Shown: positions 10,418 through 19,252 of the stretch, piece by piece
How the letters are laid out: each line of letters opens with the position of its first letter
How positions within the stretch are numbered: the first letter of the stretch is position 1
Source of the DNA: Dryocola clanedunensis_A
GTDB taxonomy: Bacteria; Pseudomonadota; Gammaproteobacteria; Enterobacterales; Enterobacteriaceae
Assembly: GCA_038405435.1 (NCBI GenBank)
Contig: JBBYHZ010000006.1
Reading direction: 5' to 3' (one strand)
DNA length: 64,000 bases
Made by a program: the position numbers and the translations under genes
Notes under the pieces: generated by a model
Seen by the model: only the letters and a program-made list of their open reading frames with translations
What the model was told of the DNA's origin: nothing
Database searches by the model: none

Positions 10418-11296
10418 TCAATGTACCTGCGGATCCGCCGGAGAGGCATTGTTGCGGATAGCGGCGATGTCCATCGCGTCGAACACGTAGTGGTTACCGC
10501 AGTAATCACAGTTCATGTCGATTTCGCCGTCGTCGGCAATAATGCTGTCCACCTCTTCGTCCGGCAGGGTTCTCAGCGCGTCGGCACAGCGCTCACGGGA
10601 GCAGGTGCATTTGAACTCAACGGCCTGCGGATCGTAGAGCGTTACCTCTTCTTCGTGGTACAGGCGCCACAGCACGTCGTTAGCAGGCAGGTTCAGCAGC
10701 TCTTCGGCTTTAATGGTTTCGGTCAGCGCGGCCAGGTGCGCAAAGTCATCGGCCTGGGCGTCCTGCGCCGGTAACACCTGCAGCAGCATACCGCCCGCAG
10801 CGGCTTTGCCGTCCACGTCGCCGGTACGGATGAACAGGCGCGTTGGCAGCTGTTCGGAGCGCAGGAAGTAATCTTCCAGACACTCGGCCAGCGTATCGCC
10901 CTCCAGCCCGACAACGCCCTGGTAGCGCTCGCCTTCACTCGGGGTGATGGTGATAACCAGATAGCCGTTGCCGATCAGGGTTTTCATGTCCGCATCCGCA
11001 GGGATTTCGCCCTGAACGCGAGCCACGCCGCGCATCTGCTGCTTATTGTTGCCGTTGATCACCGCGAGGTTCATCGGGCCGTCGCCCTGTAGCTGCACGG
11101 TGATATCACCGTCAAACTTCAGCGTTGCCGTCAGCAGGCTGGTGGCGACCAGCAGTTCGCCGAGGATCGTTTTTACCGGCTGCGGATAGTCATGGTTTTC
11201 CATGATCTGCTGCCAGGTTTCGGAAACCGTCACCAGCTCGCCGCGCACGGCGTAGTTTTCAAACAGGTAACGATGGAGTTGGTCGTGTTGAGCCAT
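10418..11296 (-). CDS. hslO: Redox-regulated chaperone Hsp33
   Basis: Hsp33 is a cytoplasmic holdase switched on by oxidative unfolding when its four zinc-binding cysteines form disulfides. The 292 residues equal the E. coli length. The zinc motif is clear near the C-terminus: C-T-C in K-C-T-C-S-R-E-R-C, and C-D-Y-C about 30 residues later. The N-terminal substrate-binding domain begins H-D-Q-L-H-R-Y-L-F. It lies 24 bases downstream of hslR, and the order yrfG-hslR-hslO on the minus strand suggests one heat-shock operon, as in E. coli. Confidence 0.98.
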   Translation of the reverse strand: MAQHDQLHRYLFENYAVRGELVTVSETWQQIMENHDYPQPVKTILGELLVATSLLTATLKFDGDITVQLQGDGPMNLAVINGNNKQQMRGVARVQGEIPADADMKTLIGNGYLVITITPSEGERYQGVVGLEGDTLAECLEDYFLRSEQLPTRLFIRTGDVDGKAAAGGMLLQVLPAQDAQADDFAHLAALTETIKAEELLNLPANDVLWRLYHEEEVTLYDPQAVEFKCTCSRERCADALRTLPDEEVDSIIADDGEIDMNCDYCGNHYVFDAMDIAAIRNNASPADPQVH

Positions 11297-11320
11297 AATT
11301 TTCTCTCGGTCAGGCGGCAG

Positions 11321-11722
11321 CTACTCGTTGCCGCCGTGTTTAAATTTCATCAGATCCCGGCGCTCTTTCTTATCCGGGCGACGGTCGGGGTGCGGCATGG
11401 TCAGCGCGTTCATCTTGCGGGCCAGCGCCACCTTTTCCCGTTTTTCGACGCTTTGCGCCGTCTCTTCATACAGCAGCGCCGCTTCCGCTGCCGGGCGGCG
11501 CTGTTCGGTAATGCCGAGGACGGTCACCGTACGCTCGTCGTTGCCCTGACGCAGCGTCAGCGTCGCGTTCAGCTCAACAAGTTTACTGGGCTTGCTGCGT
11601 TGTCCGTTGTAGTGCACCTTGCCGCCCTCAACCATCTCCCTCGCCACGGCGCGGGTTTTGTAAAAGCGGGCGGCCCAAAGCCATTTGTCGAGGCGTACGC
11701 CTGTCGCGGGCTTTTCTTTCAT
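11321..11722 (-). CDS. hslR: Ribosome-associated heat shock protein Hsp15
   Basis: Hsp15 binds 50S subunits that carry a nascent chain after premature release and helps recycle them. The 133 residues carry an N-terminal S4 RNA-binding domain (R-L-D-K-W-L-W-A-A-R-F-Y-K-T-R, then G-K-V-H-Y-N-G) and a basic C-terminal tail, as in E. coli Hsp15. Its start lies 2 bases after the yrfG stop codon, and hslO follows, so the three genes are likely co-transcribed. Confidence 0.97.
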   Translation of the reverse strand: MKEKPATGVRLDKWLWAARFYKTRAVAREMVEGGKVHYNGQRSKPSKLVELNATLTLRQGNDERTVTVLGITEQRRPAAEAALLYEETAQSVEKREKVALARKMNALTMPHPDRRPDKKERRDLMKFKHGGNE

Positions 11723-11724
11723 GG

Positions 11725-12402
11725 CTACTCCTTTACGGAAAGCGAAGGGATCAGGCGGCGGTAGTCGTTCAGCGCGGGATGGCGCTGCCAGGTTTTGTCC
11801 GTCACGCCGGAGTCAGGGTTAGTGACGCCCAGGCAGTAACGAATACCAAACTGCGCCGCGGCGTCCAGAATCGGCTCGCTGTCGTCAATAAAGACGGTGC
11901 GTGCCCCCTCCAGCCCGGTATGCGCAGCGACGGCCTGCCACAAACGCTGATCCTCTTTCGGATAACCAAATGTGTGGGTGGAAAGCAATAAATCAAGGTG
12001 CTGGGCTAAACCCGTGTGTTCAAGCTTCACGGCCAGGTTGTGCGGATGCGCATTGGTCAGCAGAATTCGCCTTTTCCCGCACGCTTTCAGCGCCGCAAGA
12101 AATGGCGCAGTATCTTCACGCAGTATCGCGTTTGGCCCCTGCGCGGTGGTCATGGCGCAGATATCCAGCCCCAGACGCTCGCTCCAGTAGTCCAGACAGT
12201 ACCAGTTTAGCGTATGCTGCACGGCGTGATATTCCTGGCGGATAAGCTGGTGGGCTTCATCCAGAGGGATGCCGCGATCGAGGCTGAGGGTTTCCGGGAC
12301 CAGCTTCTGCCAGAAATGGTTATCAAAGGCGAGATCCAGCAGCGTGCCGTCCATATCGAGCAGCACGGTGTCGACGTCCTGCCAGGCAATATCAATATGC
12401 AT
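11725..12402 (-). CDS. yrfG: HAD-family nucleotidase YrfG (GMP/IMP nucleotidase)
   Basis: A 225-residue HAD phosphatase. Motif I is D-M-D-G-T at residues 16-20 (nucleophile Asp16, acid Asp18); motif II is the L-L-T-N segment; the later F-I-D-D-S-E motif supplies the Mg-binding acids. E. coli YrfG dephosphorylates GMP and IMP, so a role in purine nucleotide turnover is inferred from homology. A frame extension of 14 codons upstream exists, but the ATG at 12400-12402 starts M-H-I-D-I-A-W, as in relatives. It is the first gene of the yrfG-hslR-hslO group, 58 bases downstream of igaA. Confidence 0.94.
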   Translation of the reverse strand: MHIDIAWQDVDTVLLDMDGTLLDLAFDNHFWQKLVPETLSLDRGIPLDEAHQLIRQEYHAVQHTLNWYCLDYWSERLGLDICAMTTAQGPNAILREDTAPFLAALKACGKRRILLTNAHPHNLAVKLEHTGLAQHLDLLLSTHTFGYPKEDQRLWQAVAAHTGLEGARTVFIDDSEPILDAAAQFGIRYCLGVTNPDSGVTDKTWQRHPALNDYRRLIPSLSVKE

Positions 12403-12460
12403 GGGGTAAACCTGATTGAAGGAAACTGCGCGACAGGTTAGCACAACCTGCCGCGTGAGG

Positions 12461-14602
12461 TCAGAACAGCGGGCGTACCGCCGGGATAGCCGTGAGCGAA
12501 GGGTTTATACAGCTTTCGTAGTACTGCTGAATTTGTGCCAGGCGGTTGCGGCTACGGTGGTAGCGACGCCAGGCGAGCGCGCCGTTGATCATCGCCAGAA
12601 CCAGCATGCTGAACAGCAGCAGGGTAGTTGCGATATAGCGCCACAGGCTACTGCTGTCAGGAATGCGGTGCAGCGTCACGTGCTGGGTGCCGTTGGCATC
12701 GGTGCTCAGGCCGGTAATAATCCCCTCGGCGCTGAACGGCGTACGCAGCAGCATATCGGCCAGGCGCTGGAACTCTTCCCACTGCTCCTGGGCCGGGAAG
12801 TCATACAGCGAAACCGGCGGCAGCGGCTGATCGACAAGATCGCTGCCTTCGTCGCTGACGATAATAAACCCGCCGGGCGCCGGGCTGTTGAGCTTCTGCG
12901 CGGCGCGGGCCGTTTCGCGGATAAAGAACGGCGCGGTGGAGGTGGTGACGAGGTTATCAAGGGACTCGGCGCTCACCGGTCGCAGCAGCACGTTTACGCC
13001 GTCCAGCTTGCCGGCGTCGGCCCTTTTGAGCAGCGAATCCCAGTCTTTAGTGTTGCCCAGGTTGATCAGCGCGTTCTTCAGGCGGACGCATTCATCGTCC
13101 GCTGTACAGAGCGCCTGGGTCTTCAGCACTATGCTGGCGAAATCATCCAGCAGCACCATCCCCGATTTCTGAATGGCCGTTCTTAGCTGCGGGTTAACCT
13201 TCGAGTCTGCTTCCGTTTGCGGATGGAGCTGGCTGCTGACCGCCTGGGTTAACGCCGTGGCTTTATCCATGATATCAGACTCCGGCAGCGGCAGCGGAGG
13301 GGCCGTGTTCCAGACAATCTGTGAGCAGTCGAAAGGCGTAAACGGGTTGTTTTGTTTAGTCGGATAGGTGCCGGGCAGATGAATATTACACATGCCGGTG
13401 CCGGAGACGCGCAGGGTATCGCCAACGCGCAGCTGGGTTTTCTGCAGATCCGCAACGGTCGTCGCTTCTATTGTTTGCGCGCCCTTAAGCCAGGAGATGC
13501 TCAATTTCAGCGGCATCTCCAGCGGCACCCAAATCAGCAGCATCAGCAGCACCGCCAGCGCGCCGGTGGCGATAACCAGATTGCGCATCCAGTGCTGAAT
13601 CGGGAAGTTTTTAACCTCATCATGCAGCGAGAGGAAGCGCCCCTGGCGCACCACGTTACGGTCGAGGTAGATATCAATATCGGTTTTCTGCCCGAGATCC
13701 TGTGCGACGTAGGGCTGCCAGTGCGGCGGATAAATCAGGTCAATAATGCCCAGCGAGATATTGTTGATCTGATCCTGGTTGGATTCGCCAAACAGGCCCC
13801 AGCGCTTGGGCGTGCCGCGCAGGCAGTGGATCTCACGCAGCGTATTTTTTGCCGGGGGCGCAAACAGGCCCCAGAGGCTGGCGGCCAGCAGCATAATCGC
13901 GCCGCCCAGCAGCCAGGGCAGCACGACAATCGGACTGACCAGGCACAGATAGAGCATGACAAACGCGACGCACATCAGAATCGCCTCGCGCAGTCCGTCC
14001 GGGCGGCTCAGGGCAGCTTCTTCCGCCGTTTCCTGGCGGATATTCAGCAGTTCAATTTGCTCGCTCTCTTCGCCGCGAATCGAGGCCTGAGTGTTGGTGG
14101 CCCGCTCCAGCGCGAAGCCGCGGCTATCAATACTCTCTTCTCCCAGAGTATGACCATTCAGCGAGATGACGAGCGGCACGGTTTCGGTACGGATCAGCTC
14201 AACGTTATTGTCGTTGGTGATGTACTGCTCCCAGAACGGCGGCAGGTGGACCTCCACGGAATCGAGGTAGTAGCGCCATTTGTTGGCGTCATCCGTCGAC
14301 AGTCCGTAGCGGGTAATGGAGCGAGTCAGCGAGAGGACGGTACTACTTTGCGCGTTGAGCACCAGCTTCACGGGTGCCGTACTGGCACCGGAAGGCCCGA
14401 CGATGTCCTGGGTACGGGTCAGCGTCTCGATATAGGCTTCAACGGCGGTGCGCTCTTCAGCGGTGAGTTTGCGGGCGGTAGCACCGGTAAAGGATTGCAC
14501 GTTTGCAGGCCGGGAACGCAGCCGCAGGCTACGCCAGACCAGCCATCCGGCAATGATTACACAGGCCAGCATAGCAGCTAAAAAAAGGAGTAAGGTGCTC
14601 AT
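12461..14602 (-). CDS. igaA: Inner-membrane Rcs phosphorelay inhibitor IgaA (YrfF)
   Basis: IgaA restrains the Rcs envelope-stress phosphorelay by contact with RcsD and, through its periplasmic domain, RcsF; it is essential in Salmonella unless Rcs is disabled. The 713 residues match the family length. Hydrophobic segments are visible at the N-terminus (around 4-24), twice near the middle (around 207-245, with L-C-L-V-S-P-I-V-V-L-P-W), again at about 340-360, and near the C-terminus (around 650-673). The long stretch between the last two is the periplasmic domain with conserved Cys residues. It is divergent from nudE. Confidence 0.96.
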   Translation of the reverse strand: MSTLLLFLAAMLACVIIAGWLVWRSLRLRSRPANVQSFTGATARKLTAEERTAVEAYIETLTRTQDIVGPSGASTAPVKLVLNAQSSTVLSLTRSITRYGLSTDDANKWRYYLDSVEVHLPPFWEQYITNDNNVELIRTETVPLVISLNGHTLGEESIDSRGFALERATNTQASIRGEESEQIELLNIRQETAEEAALSRPDGLREAILMCVAFVMLYLCLVSPIVVLPWLLGGAIMLLAASLWGLFAPPAKNTLREIHCLRGTPKRWGLFGESNQDQINNISLGIIDLIYPPHWQPYVAQDLGQKTDIDIYLDRNVVRQGRFLSLHDEVKNFPIQHWMRNLVIATGALAVLLMLLIWVPLEMPLKLSISWLKGAQTIEATTVADLQKTQLRVGDTLRVSGTGMCNIHLPGTYPTKQNNPFTPFDCSQIVWNTAPPLPLPESDIMDKATALTQAVSSQLHPQTEADSKVNPQLRTAIQKSGMVLLDDFASIVLKTQALCTADDECVRLKNALINLGNTKDWDSLLKRADAGKLDGVNVLLRPVSAESLDNLVTTSTAPFFIRETARAAQKLNSPAPGGFIIVSDEGSDLVDQPLPPVSLYDFPAQEQWEEFQRLADMLLRTPFSAEGIITGLSTDANGTQHVTLHRIPDSSSLWRYIATTLLLFSMLVLAMINGALAWRRYHRSRNRLAQIQQYYESCINPSLTAIPAVRPLF

Positions 14603-14931
14603 GCCATCCCCATTAAATCATCGTTTTCTTATTCAAGCGCAGCAAGATGCACACCTTAAAGCATTATGGGTGTATGAGTTGTTATCGGCAGGTACAAATA
14701 TGAACTTGAGTCTTTTGTAGGGTGAAACCTGCGGTAACTTGATGTTAGCAAAGCGACTTCCCGGTAAATATCAGCAAATTCCTATTTCATTGCGCCTGCT
14801 TGACAGATACGAAGCCGCTGTTAGCAATCAGACAAAGTTACAAAAATGTAAATAATAACCAATGTGCATTGCACGAGGTGTGCGGCATACCGCACAATGA
14901 CACACCTGTCCCACTCTTTAAACCAGCCACG
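14603..14931. promoter_or_regulatory. Divergent igaA-nudE intergenic region
   Basis: About 330 bases without a gene. It must hold promoters for igaA (leftward) and nudE (rightward). A TTGACA box lies at 14800-14805 on the plus strand, but no good -10 follows at normal spacing. Close to nudE are two inverted repeats: GTGCA-T-TGCAC near 14864-14874 and TGTGCGG-N4-CCGCACA at 14879-14896, 35 bases before the start codon. Confidence 0.5.
14879..14896. promoter_or_regulatory. Inverted repeat TGTGCGG-N4-CCGCACA in the nudE leader
   Basis: A perfect 7-4-7 inverted repeat that begins 53 bases before the nudE start codon. It could be an operator or an RNA hairpin in the 5' leader. It lacks a following T-run, so it is not a standard terminator. 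Confidence 0.45.
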
Positions 14932-15492
14932 ATGAGCAAATCCTTACAGAAACCGACCATTTTACATGTTGAAACCGTGGCGCGATCACGCCTGTTTAAT
15001 GTCGAGACCGTGGACCTGGAGTTCAGCAATGGCGTACGCCGCGTTTACGAACGCATGCGGCCTTCTTCGCGCGAAGCGGTGATGATTATCCCGGTGGTTG
15101 ACGATCATGTCATTCTGATTCGGGAATATGCGGTTGGGACGGAATCATACGAGCTTGGTTTTTCTAAGGGACTTATCGACCCGGGTGAAACCGTGTTTGA
15201 AGCCGCAAACCGCGAGCTAAAAGAAGAAGTTGGCTTTGGGGCCAACGAGCTGACCTTCCTGAAAAAGCTCACCATGGCACCTTCTTATTTCTCCAGCAGG
15301 ATGAATATCGTGGTCGCCGAAGACCTCTACCCTGAATCACTGGAAGGGGATGAGCCGGAAGAGCTGCCGCAGGTGCGCTGGCCGCTGGCAAAACTGCTCG
15401 ACCTGCTGGATGAAGAAGACTTCAGCGAGGCGCGAAACGTCAGCGCGCTGTTCCTGCTGCGCGAATGGCTGAAAGAGCAGGGCCGCCTGTAG
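14932..15492 (+). CDS. nudE: ADP-compound hydrolase NudE
   Basis: NudE hydrolyses ADP-ribose, NADH and diadenosine phosphates into nucleotide products. The 186 residues equal the E. coli length from this ATG; a longer in-frame extension upstream crosses the inverted repeats and has no family match. The Nudix box is present as G-L-I-D-P-G-E-T-V-F-E-A-A-N-R-E-L-K-E-E-V-G-F, with the R-E-x-x-E-E catalytic core. In E. coli K-12 the next gene is mrcA; here a T6SS module lies between. Confidence 0.97.
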   Translation: MSKSLQKPTILHVETVARSRLFNVETVDLEFSNGVRRVYERMRPSSREAVMIIPVVDDHVILIREYAVGTESYELGFSKGLIDPGETVFEAANRELKEEVGFGANELTFLKKLTMAPSYFSSRMNIVVAEDLYPESLEGDEPEELPQVRWPLAKLLDLLDEEDFSEARNVSALFLLREWLKEQGRL

Positions 15493-15549
15493 CGTTTAAA
15501 ACACCTCGTTTGAAAGTGTTCTCACTTGAGATGATTTAATTCACCGTGC

Positions 15550-16266
15550 TCACTCTTTAAGCCCCCGATCCGGGTTGCACTGCATGTGATCCCAGCCCTT
15601 GTAATTGCTGACTTCTGGTACGCGGGTCGGCAGGTTCTGCCAGTTAGCTAACTGAGAAGCCGTTAAGTACTTAAGAGACTTCGGTGGAATGTACGATAAC
15701 CCCCAGGATGCACCTGCAAAGCCCGGTCGAAGATGATGCTTATCACCGTCTTCATCGACATAATCAACGCCGGATCCGCCGGGCAAAATCCGTGGGTCAT
15801 CGAACGGTTTTGAACTCATGTAGAGATTCCCCTGGCGGGTTAAGAGAAAGCCCTGATCGTTAACGACCGTGAACGAGAGCATATTTTCTCTGGATGGACT
15901 CTTTGAGCCGTCCGGTTCGACCGTATGAAATCCGGTGCTAAATGGCGCAACTTGCCACGTTTCACCGTAATTTTTTGAAACAAGGAAGGCAGAAGAATCC
16001 CATGAAGGAACGGCAATATAGCGCTCCGAAGGATGTATATATTTATCAGCAAATGCCCGATAAAACTGGCTTGCGACTTCAGAACGGATGCCGCGGACCG
16101 GGTCAACGTAGTACAATGCCCCCTCACAGTTCCAACCCTTCAACTCCAGGTAACGATGATCGTCAAACCGGTAAATAACCTGCGTCGGCGACTCCTGCGC
16201 GGCCGTACATCCCGCTAATAATATCCCCATGCAGAGCGTCAGGATTACCCGAGTCAGATTGTTCAT
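15550..16266 (-). CDS. Tli3-type T6SS immunity lipoprotein, copy 2
   Basis: A 238-residue predicted lipoprotein. The signal peptide ends in the lipobox L-L-A-G-C with the lipidated Cys20; Thr follows, so outer-membrane sorting is expected. The mature part has no recognised enzyme motif. It is about 91% identical to its upstream neighbour (about 19 differences over 219 residues, by my count), with most changes near the C-terminus. It is the last gene of the vgrG-effector operon, with a 4-base overlap. By position and family it should neutralise the Tle3-type phospholipase in the periplasm; this is inference from the known Tle3-Tli3 pairing. Confidence 0.75.
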   Translation of the reverse strand: MNNLTRVILTLCMGILLAGCTAAQESPTQVIYRFDDHRYLELKGWNCEGALYYVDPVRGIRSEVASQFYRAFADKYIHPSERYIAVPSWDSSAFLVSKNYGETWQVAPFSTGFHTVEPDGSKSPSRENMLSFTVVNDQGFLLTRQGNLYMSSKPFDDPRILPGGSGVDYVDEDGDKHHLRPGFAGASWGLSYIPPKSLKYLTASQLANWQNLPTRVPEVSNYKGWDHMQCNPDRGLKE

Positions 16267-16979
16267 TCCTTAACTCCACGATCCGGGTTGCACTGCATGT
16301 GATCCCAGCCCTTGTAATTGCTGACTTCTGGTACGCGGGTCGGCAGGTTCTGCCAGTTAGTAAGGTACTGGTAAGTTAACTGGTCGATTGTTTTCGGTGG
16401 AATATACGATAAACCCCATCCTGGCCCCGCAAAGCCTGGCCGCATATGGTGCTTATCTCCGTCCTCATCAATATAGTCAACCCCTTTCCCCCCCGGTAAT
16501 ATGCGCGGGTCATCGAAGGGTTTTGAACTCATGTAGAGATTCCCCTGGCGAGTAAGCAAAAATCCCTGATCGTTAATGACCGTGAACGAGAGCATATTTT
16601 CTCTGGATGGACTGCTTGAGCCGTCCGGTTCAACGGTATGAAATCCTGTATCAAAATGCGCGACCTGCCAGGTCTCACCGTAATTTTTTGAAACAAGGAA
16701 GGCAGAAGAATCCCATGAAGGAACGGCAATATAGCGCTCCGAAGGATGTATATATTTATCAGCAAATGCCCGATAAAACTGGCTTGCGACTTCAGAACGG
16801 ATGCCGCGGACCGGGTCAACGTAGTACAACGCCCCCTGGCAGTTCCAGCCCTTCAGCTCCAGATAACGGTGGTCGTCAAAGCGGTAAATAACCTGCGTCG
16901 GCGACTCCTGCGCGGCCGTACATCCCGCTAATAATATCTGGCCGATTATCATGGCCAGACTTAAGAATCTTTTTATCAT
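16263..16979 (-). CDS. Tli3-type T6SS immunity lipoprotein, copy 1
   Basis: A 238-residue predicted lipoprotein with the lipobox L-L-A-G-C (Cys20) after a signal sequence unlike that of the second copy. The mature sequence opens C-T-A-A-Q-E-S-P-T-Q-V in both copies and ends N-Y-K-G-W-D-H-M-Q-C-N-P. It directly follows the effector gene with a 4-base overlap, the usual place for the cognate immunity gene. The region around residues 195-206 (T-I-D-Q-L-T-Y-Q-Y-L-T) differs strongly from the other copy and may set specificity. Confidence 0.78.
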   Translation of the reverse strand: MIKRFLSLAMIIGQILLAGCTAAQESPTQVIYRFDDHRYLELKGWNCQGALYYVDPVRGIRSEVASQFYRAFADKYIHPSERYIAVPSWDSSAFLVSKNYGETWQVAHFDTGFHTVEPDGSSSPSRENMLSFTVINDQGFLLTRQGNLYMSSKPFDDPRILPGGKGVDYIDEDGDKHHMRPGFAGPGWGLSYIPPKTIDQLTYQYLTNWQNLPTRVPEVSNYKGWDHMQCNPDRGVKE

Positions 16980-19252
16980 CCGATTTTCCTTCTCGGTTCA
17001 GAGGGAACAGTATTAAATCCTTGAACCGGGGGCATCGGCCATTGCAGATTTGCCACTTCACGGTTATGGACTTCCGGGTAATGAGCCGGGATCACGCGGG
17101 TTGCATTCATAAACTGGTTCACCACGCCAAATTCCCCTTTCGGTAAGATCTGATCGGGTTTGTTCATGAAAATTTTGGTTTCCGGTTCCGGGAGCTGTCC
17201 TGTCCGATAATAGTTCCTGGCATAACTATCTGTTGACCAACTACGCCAGTCGGCCAATGCGATTAATTCCCGCCAGAATGCACCATGCTCATAATCAAAC
17301 GACTTGCAGGGGCCGATAGCCAGGTCATAAGCCATTGCCAGCTCCGGTACTTTAGGCGACATGACAATTGATGAATGTTGGCTGAACATTACATCGTCGG
17401 AGGAAGTGAATAGCTTATGCAGTTCGGCTTCGGTCAAATTACGGCGAACGACGATCTTTTTGTTAGCGTCGTTAACGCCGGTGATTTCACCGCTGACGAT
17501 ATCCATTTCCCGCCAGTATCTGAGTACATCAATTTCCCTCTGGGTCAGGATGTGGCCGGGCTGTAGATGTTTAAAGGGATCGAACGGCGGGCAGTTGAAC
17601 ACTTCCTCTTTTGTGCGCCTGGCATTGCTGGCTGCCCCCGCTTTCGCGTTATACGAAACCATAGCGTCATTCCCCCCTACAGGAGCCTTGTAGGCTTTGT
17701 CTTTATCAGCATTGGTATCGAGTGGGTCTGGTTGCCCCATCAGCGTGAAAATAAAAGGCTCTGGCAGGGGTTCGCCGTTTGGAACCACATCAGGAAAATC
17801 CCAGCTTGCGTTTGTCAGCGCTGAATAAGCGAAATCGCCTTTTCCCGCAGCAGGCTTACGAAACGGCTTTCCATCAGGCGCATGGCCGACACTGCTGTTC
17901 TGGAAAAAAACGCGCTGCCGTAGGTTCGGGATTGTGTCGGCCAGCTTTTGTGGAACACCCCGCCAGCCAAAGCCCTGTACAGGCAGCAGGGATACCGTGC
18001 CGTCATTCGGGCAAAAATAGTTATAGACCTTGCCGAAGTTATTACGCTGATTTAACGGAGTGTCATACCAGTTGCTGCTGAACGCCTTGCGCGGGAGCGT
18101 CATCGTATCGAGAAGCACTTTCTGGTCGGCGGCACTCATCAGGCCATCGCCGCTGGCCGCGAACTTATCATTCGTTGCCATCAAACGGCAAAAGTTCTCA
18201 AAGGTTTGCTGCCGGGCTGTATCTGTCTGATGGTGGCCTGGCTGGCCGTTCTCCAGCCAGCGATTTTCAAGAGAATAAGGGCAATGATTGAGGATCACGC
18301 AGTCAGCCGGTGCCATATCTGCCTGTTTAACCAGCATGTTCGCCAGCATCGTGATAATGGTTCCCTGACTATGAGCCACAATGTTAATCGTATCAGTGCG
18401 AGTAGTCGGGTTACGCCGAATTCTTAATATCAGGTTTGCCAGCCTCTGCGCCGCATAGAACTGGTAAATTCGGTGCGGGTTGTTGTACACCGGATGGGTA
18501 AAGTCACCGCCGTTTGCCAGTTCACTGCGGCTCATAAAGCCAACCGCACCAAGCGCTGCGCCCCCGGCTCCCGGCCCTAGCATATCAGGGATGCTGGTAG
18601 TGGCATTGGCGAACGTTCCACCACCCCAGACCCCACTTAAGTCCAGAGTATTATGAAAGCAGTCCATCGCATACTTACCACCGAATCGCTTTAGGATCGC
18701 CGGGTCATTTTCGCGATAGGCATCGTACGGTAAGGGGGTTTCTGAGCTATTGCCACTGTTGCGCATGGCTTCTCGGTACTGTCGCTGGTCATCTTCCCAC
18801 ACAGCCTTATCAACCGGGCGATAGCCCCAATAAAAGGGGATTACCGGTGAGCGCACTGAGGTAGAGGTGCAGACCATCTGCTTTTTCTGTGTATCGGTAC
18901 AGTCCTCCATTACCCCTTCCGCATTACGGATTTTGTAGGTTTTTTCTTCCCACTCATGCGGCCATAAATCATCGCGGCCAAGTCGCTTTTTCAGCCCTTC
19001 GATAATGCCGCGTTCCTGGTTCTGATAGGCTTCCCCCACGTCATTCACGCCATGAACCAGTATCACAATTCCTGGCATTGGACGGTGAACTGGGCAGTTC
19101 GTGGTGTACATCGGTTTACCGGCATTTACCGGAACGCCGATACACTGCTGCGCCAGGAAACGGTTATTGTGTGCGCCGAAACTTTGCGGATCTTGTGGCT
19201 CTGGAGCCTCATCAAATGGGTTGGCATTCTGCGCATCAGATGACTCACTCAT
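16976..19252 (-). CDS. Tle3-type T6SS phospholipase effector
   Basis: A 758-residue alpha/beta-hydrolase toxin candidate. There is no signal peptide, as expected for a T6SS cargo. The oxyanion region V-H-G-V-N-D lies at residues 66-71, and the nucleophile elbow A-H-S-Q-G is centred on Ser295. The family attacks membrane phospholipids of target cells. The remaining C-terminal half has no motif I can name; it matches the general form of Tle3 (DUF3274) proteins from memory. It lies between vgrG and two lipoprotein immunity genes, with 4-base overlaps on both sides. The catalytic Asp and His were not assigned. Confidence 0.75.
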   Translation of the reverse strand: MSESSDAQNANPFDEAPEPQDPQSFGAHNNRFLAQQCIGVPVNAGKPMYTTNCPVHRPMPGIVILVHGVNDVGEAYQNQERGIIEGLKKRLGRDDLWPHEWEEKTYKIRNAEGVMEDCTDTQKKQMVCTSTSVRSPVIPFYWGYRPVDKAVWEDDQRQYREAMRNSGNSSETPLPYDAYRENDPAILKRFGGKYAMDCFHNTLDLSGVWGGGTFANATTSIPDMLGPGAGGAALGAVGFMSRSELANGGDFTHPVYNNPHRIYQFYAAQRLANLILRIRRNPTTRTDTINIVAHSQGTIITMLANMLVKQADMAPADCVILNHCPYSLENRWLENGQPGHHQTDTARQQTFENFCRLMATNDKFAASGDGLMSAADQKVLLDTMTLPRKAFSSNWYDTPLNQRNNFGKVYNYFCPNDGTVSLLPVQGFGWRGVPQKLADTIPNLRQRVFFQNSSVGHAPDGKPFRKPAAGKGDFAYSALTNASWDFPDVVPNGEPLPEPFIFTLMGQPDPLDTNADKDKAYKAPVGGNDAMVSYNAKAGAASNARRTKEEVFNCPPFDPFKHLQPGHILTQREIDVLRYWREMDIVSGEITGVNDANKKIVVRRNLTEAELHKLFTSSDDVMFSQHSSIVMSPKVPELAMAYDLAIGPCKSFDYEHGAFWRELIALADWRSWSTDSYARNYYRTGQLPEPETKIFMNKPDQILPKGEFGVVNQFMNATRVIPAHYPEVHNREVANLQWPMPPVQGFNTVPSEPRRKIG

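Noticed and set aside
10239..10490. An 83-codon plus-strand frame between pckA and hslO
   Set aside because: It runs through the CRP region, an intrinsic terminator and into antisense of hslO. No ribosome-binding site and no protein resemblance; a small RNA is the better idea there.
13352..14581. A 409-codon plus-strand open frame
   Set aside because: Antisense to igaA; low-complexity translation rich in Gln, Arg and His, no family match.
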